Source of the DNA: Alteromonas sp. KUL49
GTDB taxonomy: Bacteria; Pseudomonadota; Gammaproteobacteria; Enterobacterales; Alteromonadaceae
Length of the DNA stretch: 64,000 nt
Assembly (NCBI RefSeq): GCF_006538345.1
Contig: NZ_BJKL01000003.1
Span: 62,001-126,000, forward strand
Reading direction: 5' to 3'
The position numbers and the translations under genes are program-made. Below are positions 48,089-56,188 of the stretch, in pieces (positions within the stretch are counted from its first letter, which is position 1; the number at the start of each line of letters is the position of its first letter). The notes under the pieces are model-generated. The model was not told the DNA's origin. It saw nothing but the letters and a program-made list of their open reading frames with translations, and searched no databases.

Positions 48089-48472
48089 ATTTTGCTCGGC
48101 ACCTTTATAAATTTGAAAACCAATACTGGTAATGCCTACAAGCTGTAAAGCCAATATTACGCACTCTGCTAACATGAGTACTAGGGCTGCAATATCACCA
48201 AACTGATAAATGATATAACCCATGATGCCCAAATGAAGCACAATGCTAATACTCCACATTATTGCCTTGGAACGCAATGACTTACCTTTGCTCACATGAA
48301 TCAGCACGAGTGAGATTGCGTATACGATCAAAAGAATTAGTGACTTTACAAAAAGAGAGTCTTCAAAAGGATTGTCTTTAAAGGCCAATAGAATGCCCAA
48401 AAACAGACATCCCGTTAATAGATATGAAGCTCCCGCTACGTTTATAATGTATTTCGCTAATCGATCTTCCAT
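48083..48472 (-). CDS. cassette membrane protein, unknown function
   Basis: 129 residues from the ATG at 48472; an extension to 48499 would begin inside an attC remnant. There are four hydrophobic helices (about 8-28, 38-58, 68-86, 92-115). No family is recognised. Confidence 0.7.
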   Translation of the reverse strand: MEDRLAKYIINVAGASYLLTGCLFLGILLAFKDNPFEDSLFVKSLILLIVYAISLVLIHVSKGKSLRSKAIMWSISIVLHLGIMGYIIYQFGDIAALVLMLAECVILALQLVGITSIGFQIYKGAEQNA

Positions 48473-48482
48473 ACGTGTATGC

Positions 48483-48555
48483 TTAACATTTAGCCACATA
48501 ATATATTTGTCCCAGCAGCTCGCGCAGCGGTTTGCGACCTGAGAGTTTTATTAGA
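48483..48555 (-). repeat. attC site with internal deletion
   Basis: TAACATTTAGCCAC is joined directly to TTTGTCCCAGCAGC...GCGCAGCGG and GAGTTTTATTAG. About 40 bases of the family A left arm are missing compared with intact sites. Confidence 0.65.
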
Positions 48556-48556
48556 A

Positions 48557-49045
48557 CTACCCATCCTCTTCATTCAAGATAGCCTTTAGAGCTGGACGCA
48601 TAACAGTCAATATGAGGACAATTACTGTGAGAGCGCCCATAAGAAGCTTTAGGAGTGGAAGAAACTCAGGGCGCTCCCAGAGCTCACCATAGACCTCTTT
48701 TTGTCTTTCCAGCTTTATAAACTCTTCATATGCTTTATTTAAATCTTGATGTTTTGTAATTTCTGGGTAGTCGATTACGAATCCATGTTTTGCCAGTGAG
48801 ATTCTGGCTAACTCAGTCTTTGCTATGTCTACATACAACATGTGATTTTTTACATCAGAGTAATATCGAATTTCCTCTTGATCCAAAACGTCAGCAATTT
48901 TGACCGAATCCACGAGGCGCATATCTTGTATGAGAGGTCTAAAAATTGGACTGTCTTCTTGTGCCCATTGCAATACAAAGATTGCTATTGCCATAGAAAA
49001 GACTAGAAAAATTGCCAGCTTAATCCCTTTTTTGTTTAACAGCAT
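48557..49045 (-). CDS. cassette-encoded miniature FliF (flagellar MS-ring) homologue
   Basis: 162 residues against about 550-570 for FliF. Residues about 9-27 are a membrane helix. Residues 32-98 match the first ring-building domain of FliF: IFRPLIQDM (compare YRTLFSNLS), KIADVLDQEEIRYY (compare IVAQLTQMNIPYR) and LYVDIAKTELARISLAKHGF (compare VPADKVHELRLRLAQQG). After a short charged linker comes LWERPEFLPLLKLL, a second helix and MRPALKAIL, matching FliF's C-terminal helix and VRP segment. RBM2, RBM3 and the FliG-binding tail are missing. The role is unknown; a full flagellar function is impossible. Confidence 0.8.
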   Translation of the reverse strand: MLLNKKGIKLAIFLVFSMAIAIFVLQWAQEDSPIFRPLIQDMRLVDSVKIADVLDQEEIRYYSDVKNHMLYVDIAKTELARISLAKHGFVIDYPEITKHQDLNKAYEEFIKLERQKEVYGELWERPEFLPLLKLLMGALTVIVLILTVMRPALKAILNEEDG

Positions 49046-49093
49046 AAGTTTTCTCTTCCTTGTTTAGAAACATCCACTTTATTAAAAACGTAG

Positions 49094-49200
49094 TTCTAAC
49101 GCACGATACGAGGCAATTACTTAAAGGCGAAAATCGCGGAGCCGCATACGAGAAATGGTACCAGCGACCGAAACGAGTGAGCTTGATCGGCTAGTTAGGT
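49094..49200 (-). repeat. attC site
   Basis: CTAACGCACGATACGAGGC opens and CGGCTAGTTAGGT closes it; GCGAAAATCGCGGAGCCGC is in the middle and CGAAACGAGTGAGCTTG replaces the usual inner hairpin. Confidence 0.8.
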
Positions 49201-49485
49201 TTCATCTTTTTCAACGAGAGGCACCAAAATACAGGTACCAATAAACGTGCAGATAAGCCAAAAAATGATGAAAATTACAGGCCAGCCTGAAATATCCTCA
49301 TTTAGTTTATAAACGTACATGATTGGAGCAACAGAAAAAACAAACCATATAAATGAAACAGCATCATCAGTTCTCAACAGTACTTTACAATTATGACAAC
49401 GATTCTGCCTAATCCGATTCATAAACAGAAGCATGAGAGGCTTTTGTGGTGTTTTACACTTAGGACATTTCGACCAAATCTTCAT
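49195..49485 (-). CDS. cassette-encoded zinc-ribbon membrane protein
   Basis: 96 residues: an N-terminal zinc ribbon with paired CPKC and CHNC knuckles, followed by two membrane helices (FIWFVFSVAPIMYVY; VIFIIFWLICTFIGTCILV). It is probably a small membrane protein with a cytoplasmic metal-binding head. The function is unknown. Confidence 0.75.
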   Translation of the reverse strand: MKIWSKCPKCKTPQKPLMLLFMNRIRQNRCHNCKVLLRTDDAVSFIWFVFSVAPIMYVYKLNEDISGWPVIFIIFWLICTFIGTCILVPLVEKDET

Positions 49486-49498
49486 TAATCAACTGAAA

Positions 49499-49610
49499 CC
49501 TAATACTAAGCAAAAGGGGCAAAAGCATAATGCTAAAATGTCGAAGCCGCATTGTGTATTTGTCCCAGCAGCCCGTGCAGCGGGTTGCGACTTGAGCGTT
49601 TTGTTAGCTT
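49499..49610 (-). repeat. attC site, family A
   Basis: CTAATACTAAGCAAAAGGGGC to CTTGAGCGTTTTGTTAG, with the GCCGCATTGTGTATTTGTCC arm and the CCCGTGCAGCGGG hairpin. Confidence 0.9.
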
Positions 49611-50170
49611 CCAATTTTGCACTGCGCTATCGTTGATAGGGATTTTTGCCATGCTGAATCTGAGTCAAAGCCATTGACTATGCCTCCATTGGAACTTTGG
49701 CCCATGAATGCTCCCATACCGTGTTGAATCATATATGTTGGCTGGTAAGAAGGAGGCCCTATTTTTTGCAAACTTGTACAGATTTCTTCTGTTTTAATGC
49801 TATTCAGTGCAGCTTGAAATGCTTCCACTTGTTTTGGGGCCAGCGCACCAAAAGTATTCATTCTTAAAACGCTTATAGCTTGATGCGCGGTATTATCTGA
49901 AACCCTTTCTGTATCGAAATAACCATAGGACATACCAACAAAATAAAGCTCCGCTGCAGTGGAATAATTACCAGCTTCAATACATTGATACAAGCCGCTA
50001 AAAATATCTACGGGATTATTCTTGCTCGATATTTTAGTCAGTGTTTCACAACCAATACTTTTGGAATGAGAGAGATTTCCTTCGGATTCGTGATTGGTAT
50101 TTTTTGGTTCCGTGGAGCTGCACGCTGCCAAAAGTGAAACAAATGTCCAGATGTAGATAGTCTTTTTCAT
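49604..50170 (-). CDS. cassette lipoprotein, unknown function
   Basis: 188 residues with a lipoprotein signal ending in LLAAC (Cys17), then a low-complexity linker and a helical domain (VDIFSGLYQCIEAGNYSTAAELYF) resembling Sel1/TPR-like helices. The C terminus is GSDSAW-like and soluble. No family is recognised. Confidence 0.72.
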   Translation of the reverse strand: MKKTIYIWTFVSLLAACSSTEPKNTNHESEGNLSHSKSIGCETLTKISSKNNPVDIFSGLYQCIEAGNYSTAAELYFVGMSYGYFDTERVSDNTAHQAISVLRMNTFGALAPKQVEAFQAALNSIKTEEICTSLQKIGPPSYQPTYMIQHGMGAFMGQSSNGGIVNGFDSDSAWQKSLSTIAQCKIGS

Positions 50171-50202
50171 GTTTCCTTTCCTGAGATGTTTCCTGATTGG
50201 GA

Positions 50203-50274
50203 GCTAACGCCCGCATTTGCGGCTGGTTTGGAGCGCAGCGGAAAACCAGTCCGACAACATGAGCTTGTTAGGTA
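50203..50274 (-). repeat. attC site, short form
   Basis: GCTAACGCCCGCATTTGCGG opens and ATGAGCTTGTTAGG closes it. It is about 72 bases with a CTGGTTT...AAACCAG stem, similar in size to the attC of mobile integron cassettes. Confidence 0.88.
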
Positions 50275-51125
50275 TTTTCTTCATTTGGAACATGAGCCTT
50301 CCACTGCTCTTTTACATAATCATAGAATCCATCCAGTCCCGGTGCTTGAACAACCTGCGCCAGCTCTTGCCCTGCCTGGGAAAGTAATACTGTGCCTATG
50401 GATAATCTGTTGTTGTGGTCATTTTTAATTTCCAATGGTAAAGGTTGGCCACAATAAGCTACAGCGAAATTCTTTGGCAATCCTTTTCGGCTAAATCCTG
50501 ACAATGAATTAAATTGAATGAGTCCAAGGCTATCTAAATGAGACAGGCTGTTAAAGTTGATCCCTAGGTCATTATAAATGGCGGCTTGGCTATCAAAGAT
50601 TAAAGGAGTGAAGCTCCCAACAGCCCACCCAAACCTACATAAAGTTTGGAACAGTTCTGCATCTCGTTTGTCGAGATCACCAAGTAGATTTACTGTGCGT
50701 CTAGAAAATGAGCCTGGTGTATTTGCCTCTCCAGCAAGAACATTAGCCCATATAGTCTGCATTTCGTCATCTGAAACAATCCTTGATTTATCGAAGAAAT
50801 TTGTGACCCAATCATCTTCCATATTCGATGGGTCGGATTGCTCGTCAAGATGAGGGATGGATTTCTTAGTTATTTCCTCCATATTCTCTTGCCGATTTGC
50901 TTCCTCTTCAACAAAACGGTGCATTGCTCTACGATGTAAATCAGTAATTTCTATTTCTGATTCTGCTTTAATCAAGTTGGCCTCAGCTTCTGCCTTTGCA
51001 ACACGTTTTATCTGCCATGGCTCAAATACTCCGCCAAGTGCAGAAGAAACCTTTTCAATTAACGTGTTTGCAGGCTTAGAAAGCTCGCCAAGGTTTACTA
51101 GTGATGTGGAATTATGATCTGACAT
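50268..51125 (-). CDS. cassette-encoded DUF2806/TIGR03899-like protein
   Basis: 285 residues, soluble. The N-terminal SALGGVFEPWQIKRVAKAEAEA and the central SDDEMQTIWANVLAGEANTPGSFSRRTVNLL match DUF2806-type proteins, which share the middle segment with Abi-alpha proteins. The function of this group is unknown; the Abi-alpha link and the neighbouring DUF3800 cassettes make a role in defence conceivable. It is the largest soluble cassette product besides the DUF3800 proteins. Confidence 0.8.
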   Translation of the reverse strand: MSDHNSTSLVNLGELSKPANTLIEKVSSALGGVFEPWQIKRVAKAEAEANLIKAESEIEITDLHRRAMHRFVEEEANRQENMEEITKKSIPHLDEQSDPSNMEDDWVTNFFDKSRIVSDDEMQTIWANVLAGEANTPGSFSRRTVNLLGDLDKRDAELFQTLCRFGWAVGSFTPLIFDSQAAIYNDLGINFNSLSHLDSLGLIQFNSLSGFSRKGLPKNFAVAYCGQPLPLEIKNDHNNRLSIGTVLLSQAGQELAQVVQAPGLDGFYDYVKEQWKAHVPNEENT

Positions 51126-51132
51126 TATTTAC

Positions 51133-51234
51133 ACCTAACGCCTTGCTAAGAGGCGCAAAATGCTTGGCTAAAATTAGCGACGAAGGAGCGCAATCCAAGC
51201 TTTTTGCGTCCTACTTGAGCAATTTGTTAGAGCT
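51133..51234 (-). repeat. attC site, family B
   Basis: CTAACGCCTTGCTAAGAGGC opens and GAGCAATTTGTTAGAG closes it. It is almost identical to the site at 52109 and unlike family A. Confidence 0.92.
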
Positions 51235-52093
51235 ACTCGTAACCAGTCGTATGTCTCTGTTTTATATCTTGAACACTTTCACCATATAAAACTTGTACGC
51301 TTGAAAAATCGACTTCAACTTCGGGTTTTATTAGTTCTAGTAAAATCTTATTTTCATTGTTCGAATAACTAATAAGCTTTCCAAAGTTTTTTAGCCTTTT
51401 TAAATCTATCTTTGTTTTGGCATACGTTGGAAAATTTTCCAAAAAATCATTGAGTTCAATGATTATATGGTCAGTTAATTTAATACACCTTTCAGTAACA
51501 TCGATTAAAGTTACTAACCCCGCTCTTCCAAAAGCTTTTTCAGCGTCTTGCATAGTGATATTGGCAAAAGCTTTGTTGCCGTATGCACTTAATATCGCTT
51601 GTTTAAATGCTTCGTTAATTTCATTTCTCTTTTCCCACATATGCAAAAGTGCATTGTAGTTTCCAATCATGGCATTAATTCTAGGAATCTGTGCCCATTT
51701 GTGTGCTTGTTTTTTATGTTTTTCTTCGGAAGGGACGATAAAAGCGAGATCTTGATAATTCTCTACTACAGGTTCAGATTTCATTACAATACTAGGAATT
51801 GATGCCAACCTCTGAATAGGGTTAGCTTGCAATTGTTTGTGATAATTACCTTTAATCGCAACGAGTGATGACCTTGCTCTTTCAACGTCTAAAGTCCATT
51901 TATTAGCTGCTATTAGTTTGTCTTTTTCTAGTTTTAGGCTTTCTTGTCTACCAAGTGCAATGTGGGCAATAAAAGCACCCAAGAGTGCAGTGAAAAATGC
52001 GCTCGCGATTGGAAAAATATAGTCTTTAAAATAATTAGGCTCCTGTTTCAGGCTTTCGATAGCTGAAACTATCATTTCCGTTTCTTGATGCAC
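51233..52093 (-). CDS. cassette membrane-anchored protein, unknown function
   Basis: 286 residues from GTG at 52093, chosen for AAGGGA upstream; an ATG 18 bases later is an alternative, and the longer frame to 52174 would start inside attC. One membrane helix (FPIASAFFTALLGAFIAHIAL, about residues 24-44) precedes a long charged, probably coiled-coil, cytoplasmic region (QESLKLEKDKLIAANKW) and a helical domain. No family is recognised. Confidence 0.72.
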   Translation of the reverse strand: MHQETEMIVSAIESLKQEPNYFKDYIFPIASAFFTALLGAFIAHIALGRQESLKLEKDKLIAANKWTLDVERARSSLVAIKGNYHKQLQANPIQRLASIPSIVMKSEPVVENYQDLAFIVPSEEKHKKQAHKWAQIPRINAMIGNYNALLHMWEKRNEINEAFKQAILSAYGNKAFANITMQDAEKAFGRAGLVTLIDVTERCIKLTDHIIIELNDFLENFPTYAKTKIDLKRLKNFGKLISYSNNENKILLELIKPEVEVDFSSVQVLYGESVQDIKQRHTTGYE

Positions 52094-52108
52094 GATAATC
52101 CCTTGTAG

Positions 52109-52207
52109 CTCTAACGCCTTGCTAAGAGGCGCGAAAAGCTTGGCTATAATTAGCGACGAAGGAGCACAAGCCAAGCTTTTTGCGTCCTTTTGAGCAACTT
52201 GTTAAGT
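52109..52207 (-). repeat. attC site, family B
   Basis: CTAACGCCTTGCTAAGAGGC opens and GAGCAACTTGTTAAGT closes it. ATTAGCGACGAAGGAGC is shared with the site at 51133. Confidence 0.92.
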
Positions 52208-53332
52208 AGCAGACTTCACGTACTTTTTTCTTCTTTCTTCATCCATATTCAATAGCTGTTTTCCCTTTTCTATCTGTTCAGGGGTTGGCTCTGGTAACTC
52301 TCGGAACCATTTCTCCCAGCGCTCCATTAATGCTTGAAGAGACACCTCGTTAAACATGCCATTTTCTTGGCCGTGAATCAAAGGATATAACTTTGAAGCA
52401 AGTGGCTTTTCTTCCATATGACGTTTAAACAACCAAATATATATATCGACTATTTCCAAACCTGAGCTATCAGTGCCGGGAGTACATTCAATAGGTACTG
52501 ATGGCATATGTCTTAAATCCATCATTGGCATCCCTGGTCCAAATCCCATAGGCTCTTCTAAGTTCTTTGTATTTCGATATAAATCTGAAATCCACTCTTG
52601 AGCTTTGTTAAATTCTGATTGTCTATCAACAACCACTTTTTTAGCTTCTGATTTTGAATTTTCTAGACGAGTGGCAATCCCATGCATTACCGATTGGAAT
52701 CCAATAAGGTTTGGAGATATCTGAAGTTTGCTTTCTTTTGTGGTGGCGTGATAATGAATTTCACTTGGATTTATAATTGCCCAATTTAAAGCATCAGTAA
52801 TAATTTCTATGGAACGCTCGTCAGGTAACCAATGAACCCGCTTAAGCAGTTCTTGGCAAACTTCAATAAGCTCCTTTTCTGCAAATGCCTTTTTAATTGC
52901 AATCCGTGCTTTCCATGCTTTTTTTAATAAATCCTCATCAAACAGATAACTTACTTTTGAAACTAAAACGTACCTTAACGGGGTCCAGTAAGCATTCCAT
53001 GGTACTGCTGGATTATTGCCTTGATCAAAAACTTGATCAAAGAAGCATAAAGCTGCGTGGTCTTTTTTAGTTAATCGATAAAAATCAAATGATAAATTAT
53101 ATGTATCTTTAAGCTCAACTAAGTCATCTACTATTGTTACAAGCCTACCATTACCTAGTTCTGCAGCATGCAACCTTTCAACCCCTAAGTTTTCTCTGAG
53201 TTTTTTGACATGAGAGAGTAGCAGTTCATCTAAGTCATATTCAGAGCTTAAGACACCGTAGTAAAGAAAAGGCTGGTTATCATCAAACAATTCCATCCCT
53301 GTCTGACCGCTTTCATCTATATAAAAATACAC
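52202..53332 (-). CDS. cassette-encoded DUF3800 protein
   Basis: 376 residues. The start is GTG within the attC end at 53332. YIDESGQTG opens the domain; VVVDRQSEF carries the middle Asp; and GTDSSGLEIVDIYIWLF the last acidic residues. These are the spaced acidic residues of DUF3800, a fold related to RNase H and common near phage defence genes. A nuclease role is an inference. It lies next to a second, unrelated-in-sequence DUF3800 cassette. Confidence 0.85.
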   Translation of the reverse strand: MYFYIDESGQTGMELFDDNQPFLYYGVLSSEYDLDELLLSHVKKLRENLGVERLHAAELGNGRLVTIVDDLVELKDTYNLSFDFYRLTKKDHAALCFFDQVFDQGNNPAVPWNAYWTPLRYVLVSKVSYLFDEDLLKKAWKARIAIKKAFAEKELIEVCQELLKRVHWLPDERSIEIITDALNWAIINPSEIHYHATTKESKLQISPNLIGFQSVMHGIATRLENSKSEAKKVVVDRQSEFNKAQEWISDLYRNTKNLEEPMGFGPGMPMMDLRHMPSVPIECTPGTDSSGLEIVDIYIWLFKRHMEEKPLASKLYPLIHGQENGMFNEVSLQALMERWEKWFRELPEPTPEQIEKGKQLLNMDEERRKKYVKSAT

Positions 53333-53427
53333 CTAACCTCTCCGATGCAACTTAACGCTTCAATAACCGGCGCAGCTTTACTGCGTCCGGCGCCTGAAAG
53401 GCGCGTAGTTAATTGACTTGTTAAGTG
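53331..53427 (-). repeat. attC site
   Basis: CCTAACCTCTCCGATGC opens it, with a second AACGCTT box inside, and TTGACTTGTTAAGTG closes it. Two strong GC hairpins (CCGGCGCAG..CTGCGTCCGGCGCC) fill the middle. Confidence 0.85.
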
Positions 53428-54617
53428 TTCGCAACATCTGGATTCGGGATGGCTTTCTCTAAAAAGAACGGCGTATAGTTTGCAGCATTCAGACCACCAT
53501 CATGCACTGTACCTAAATCCTCTGGCGTTACATCCATTGTTGGCCATATCTTATTGTGGCCGATAAACCGATCTAAATTGAGCTTGTTAAGCTCTAAAAA
53601 TAAGTAATCCTCGGTCTCGCCGCGACTAACTCCTGCAGCCCAGTATGAAAATGAGCTAGCTATGATGTCTGCTACCTGAATTTGTGAATAATCTTTGGAG
53701 CTAGCGAACTTTAAAGACTTTCCTTTAAGAGGGAGGTTATATTTCCTTCGATCGTAACCAAGCTCCACCTCGTCCTGAGTCCAGTCCATAAATTGTGCAA
53801 ACAAGAGTCTTTGCTTTTCTATGCTATGAGAATCATCATGAATGATGTGAAAACCTCTCGGATATGCGTCTCCCCATTGCGCGCAGTGACTAAACAATGC
53901 TGGTATTGATGGATCTAAGGAAAATTTGTCAATTCCGTTAAGAGCATCATGGATACAATTTTTCGTAGCCATAATAAAGTCAATGTCTTCTTTAAAATCC
54001 TCGCTAGACGAGGACTCTTTTACCTTTTCAAGACTGTTGTAAAAGTTGTCAATATCGTCCTGGTTTTGGTCTCGAATCATTACCACAAAGAGTTTGTACA
54101 TAGATTGAACCATATCCTTGTCGCAAAATGCTGGCAAACAGTAATAAAGCATGTTTGAAAGAGCGATATTCGCTCCGTTTAAATAGAGGTCTTCGCCCAT
54201 TAGGTGTAGCATGTGCTCGACAAGAAGATCGACGATCTTAGTTGTTACCATGAACTCCTTTAAAAATATGTTTATTTTCACATTTTTTGTATCAAGTAAC
54301 TGGCTACTCATTAACCTAATGATGCCATCTTGACCTGATTTTCTCCGTTTCAGATTTTTGAAATGTGCTTCATGTGGAGAATTGGAATCTACAAGAGCTA
54401 GCAGCTTCTCAGATTCCTTTTCAGAAAATATACAGCTAGATAGAGTGAAAACAGGCTGGTCTGGATCAAGTAGATTCGAGCCTGTATTTCCTGATTCATC
54501 AAGAAAGATCGTTGGGATTTTTTGCTTTTCGCGCATGGCTAAATCTTGCTTTTTGTTCTGCAGATGCTTTCTCGCCTTTTTTTTGGCATCTCTCTTAGAT
54601 TTACTATTCTTGCTCAT
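53421..54617 (-). CDS. cassette-encoded DUF3800 protein, second type
   Basis: 398 residues from the ATG at 54617; the frame is open further upstream but only through attC sequence. A Lys/Arg-rich N-terminal tail (SKSKRDAKKKARKHLQNKK) could bind nucleic acid. The DUF3800 domain starts at IFLDESGNTGSN, has FHIIHDDSH in the middle and QIQVADIIASSFSYWA near the end. It shares the active-site pattern but little else with the neighbouring DUF3800 gene. Confidence 0.85.
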   Translation of the reverse strand: MSKNSKSKRDAKKKARKHLQNKKQDLAMREKQKIPTIFLDESGNTGSNLLDPDQPVFTLSSCIFSEKESEKLLALVDSNSPHEAHFKNLKRRKSGQDGIIRLMSSQLLDTKNVKINIFLKEFMVTTKIVDLLVEHMLHLMGEDLYLNGANIALSNMLYYCLPAFCDKDMVQSMYKLFVVMIRDQNQDDIDNFYNSLEKVKESSSSEDFKEDIDFIMATKNCIHDALNGIDKFSLDPSIPALFSHCAQWGDAYPRGFHIIHDDSHSIEKQRLLFAQFMDWTQDEVELGYDRRKYNLPLKGKSLKFASSKDYSQIQVADIIASSFSYWAAGVSRGETEDYLFLELNKLNLDRFIGHNKIWPTMDVTPEDLGTVHDGGLNAANYTPFFLEKAIPNPDVANT

Positions 54618-54629
54618 ACGACCCTTGAC

Positions 54630-54740
54630 ACTTAACACTAAGCTAAGGGGCAAATGTACAATGCGATAATCGCGAAGCCGCATTGTATATTTGTCCCAGC
54701 GACCCGCGTAGCGGGTTGCGACTTGAGCGTTTTGTTATAA
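54630..54740 (-). repeat. attC site, family A
   Basis: TTAACACTAAGCTAAGGGGC to CTTGAGCGTTTTGTTATA, with the CCCGCGTAGCGGG inner hairpin. Confidence 0.95.
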
Positions 54741-55088
54741 CTCGGGCCAATCATCGCCGAATTTCCTACTTATAAAATCATAGTGCATTTCTGTACCAAA
54801 CGGCTCTACAGGAAGTTTACTTTTAGAAGTGTAAATTTCCAGGTTACCTAGTATTTGTTTTTCATGTATTAACGCGAGTAAATCGTGAACTCCTGATTCT
54901 TTGGCTCGTTCGAGCATTGCAGAAAGCACTAATAATTGTTTTTTATTAAGAGTGCTAAGGAGCTCATTGATTTCTGAGTTTTCTGCTGTATCAGGGTACT
55001 TTCCTTGTAGACACCAATTTGACTGCATAGAGCGACTGGTTGCTACTGCATCATCGATAAATGATTTGTATTCTTCCAATGAATCCAA
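54735..55088 (-). CDS. cassette-encoded soluble protein, unknown function
   Basis: 117 residues, helical and acidic, without signal or membrane segment. LSTLNKKQLLVLSAMLERAKESGVHDLLALIHE is the most regular stretch. It looks like a small cytoplasmic protein of the SMI1/immunity size class but without a recognisable motif. Confidence 0.7.
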   Translation of the reverse strand: MDSLEEYKSFIDDAVATSRSMQSNWCLQGKYPDTAENSEINELLSTLNKKQLLVLSAMLERAKESGVHDLLALIHEKQILGNLEIYTSKSKLPVEPFGTEMHYDFISRKFGDDWPEL

Positions 55089-55105
55089 AGTTTTTCCTCG
55101 TAGAG

Positions 55106-55217
55106 TTATAACACTAAGCTAAGGGGCGTAAATGCAATGCGAAAATGGCGAAGCCGCATCGCGTTTGCGTCCCAGCGGTTGCCGGAGGCAACTGCGATTT
55201 AAGCGCTTTGTTATGCC
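55106..55217 (-). repeat. attC site, family A
   Basis: TAACACTAAGCTAAGGGGC to TTTAAGCGCTTTGTTATG. The inner hairpin differs, GGTTGCCGGAGGCAACTG. Confidence 0.93.
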
Positions 55218-55657
55218 TTTTTGCTTGAAACGAAGAGCCATATTGAATAACCGACAATTGCCAAAAACACTAACGCACCCATTGATTTCCTTCGGCCAAC
55301 AAATTCACTCTCGGTATAGATTGCCTTACCGTCTAAAGATAACTGGATAACCTCTGACTTGCCATCTGAATTATTGAAGTAAACAAAAGAAACATTCTTA
55401 CCGATTATTTTATCCGAATCATTGTTACATCGTGTTTGATGAACGAACAGCTTCATTACGTAGAATTTGGTTTGACTGCCTGAAATAGTAAAAAAAGGTT
55501 TTGCATATTTGCCAATTGGGCAATCTAAGTGTTCGATATTCTTCCCAGAAACACTTTCTGTTTCGCCAGTAATTGGGGAGCTATACATCATTTTGATGGA
55601 GAGAAGCCCTAATAAAACTAGCATTGCTATCTTAAAAACAGCGACAAATCTTTTCAT
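55211..55657 (-). CDS. cassette membrane-anchored protein, unknown function
   Basis: 148 residues from the ATG at 55657; the frame extends into the upstream attC but that is not coding. Helices at both ends (IAMLVLLGLLSIKMM and GALVFLAIVGYSIWLFV) flank a strand-rich loop with one Cys pair (LDCPIG and TRCNND). It resembles DUF3592-like proteins in layout, with low certainty. Confidence 0.7.
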   Translation of the reverse strand: MKRFVAVFKIAMLVLLGLLSIKMMYSSPITGETESVSGKNIEHLDCPIGKYAKPFFTISGSQTKFYVMKLFVHQTRCNNDSDKIIGKNVSFVYFNNSDGKSEVIQLSLDGKAIYTESEFVGRRKSMGALVFLAIVGYSIWLFVSSKKA

Positions 55658-55666
55658 ATACGTGAG

Positions 55667-55777
55667 GCATAACACTAAGCTAAGGGGCAAATGCACAATG
55701 CGATAATAGCGAAGCCGCATTGTGTATTTGTCGCAGCAGCCCGCGCAGCGGGATGCGACTTAAGCGTTTTGTTAGGT
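55667..55777 (-). repeat. attC site, family A
   Basis: ATAACACTAAGCTAAGGGGC to CTTAAGCGTTTTGTTAGG, with CCCGCGCAGCGGG inside. Confidence 0.95.
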
Positions 55778-55778
55778 T

Positions 55779-56182
55779 TCATAACTTGTCTGCCTGAATA
55801 ACAACCGTACTTTTTGGTAAAAGGGACAAAGGACCTGCAAAGTACTTAGAGTTTTCCAAAATTATGACCCCATTAAAATATTCGTTGACGATACCTTCAC
55901 TGGCGAGGGAGAAAAAAATTGTTTGGTTATCATGGCAGCTAACAATTAACTCCCAAAGATTAGACCCCTCTTTTGCATAAAGCCTCTGTAAAATCAGAGC
56001 TTTCGCGTCTGTTTCACTCCATGAAAGTAATTTGGGTACACTGCCATACATTGATGTATGCATTTCTCCCTTTGAGTATGACAAACTCTTGAACTCTAGT
56101 AAGTTGCGATCTCCACATAGCTCAGAAGCAGTTGAGATGTTTGTAATACACCCAAAAAAGAATAAAAAAGAAATCGATGCAT
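55779..56182 (-). pseudogene. cassette lipoprotein, frameshifted in the signal peptide
   Basis: From the ATG at 56182 the frame runs MHRFLFYSF and then breaks. Adding one T to the T6 run opposite 56154-56159 restores FFGCITNIS, a proper lipobox, and about 130 residues to VIQADKL. Without that base the frame can only start inside, at 56084, and lacks a signal. The C-terminal half matches the cassette lipoprotein at 47354 (IFF, KY.(A/G)GP, VIQAD). Confidence 0.75.
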
Positions 56183-56188
56183 GAAGAA

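Noticed and set aside
47992-48123. Longer version of the small ORF at 47848 (91 residues)
   Set aside because: The extension reads through the attC at 47998 and into the neighbouring gene; the ATG at 47991 has a good ribosome site.
52202-53332. DUF3800 protein considered as a transposase
   Set aside because: No DDE catalytic spacing, terminal inverted repeats or target duplications are seen; the motifs fit DUF3800.
54618-54683. N-terminal extension shared by two cassette frames (MRLR.YRIVHLPLSLVL at 54683 and 55720)
   Set aside because: The shared residues are simply the translation of family A attC sequence. The true starts lie inside, just past the sites (54617 and 55657).
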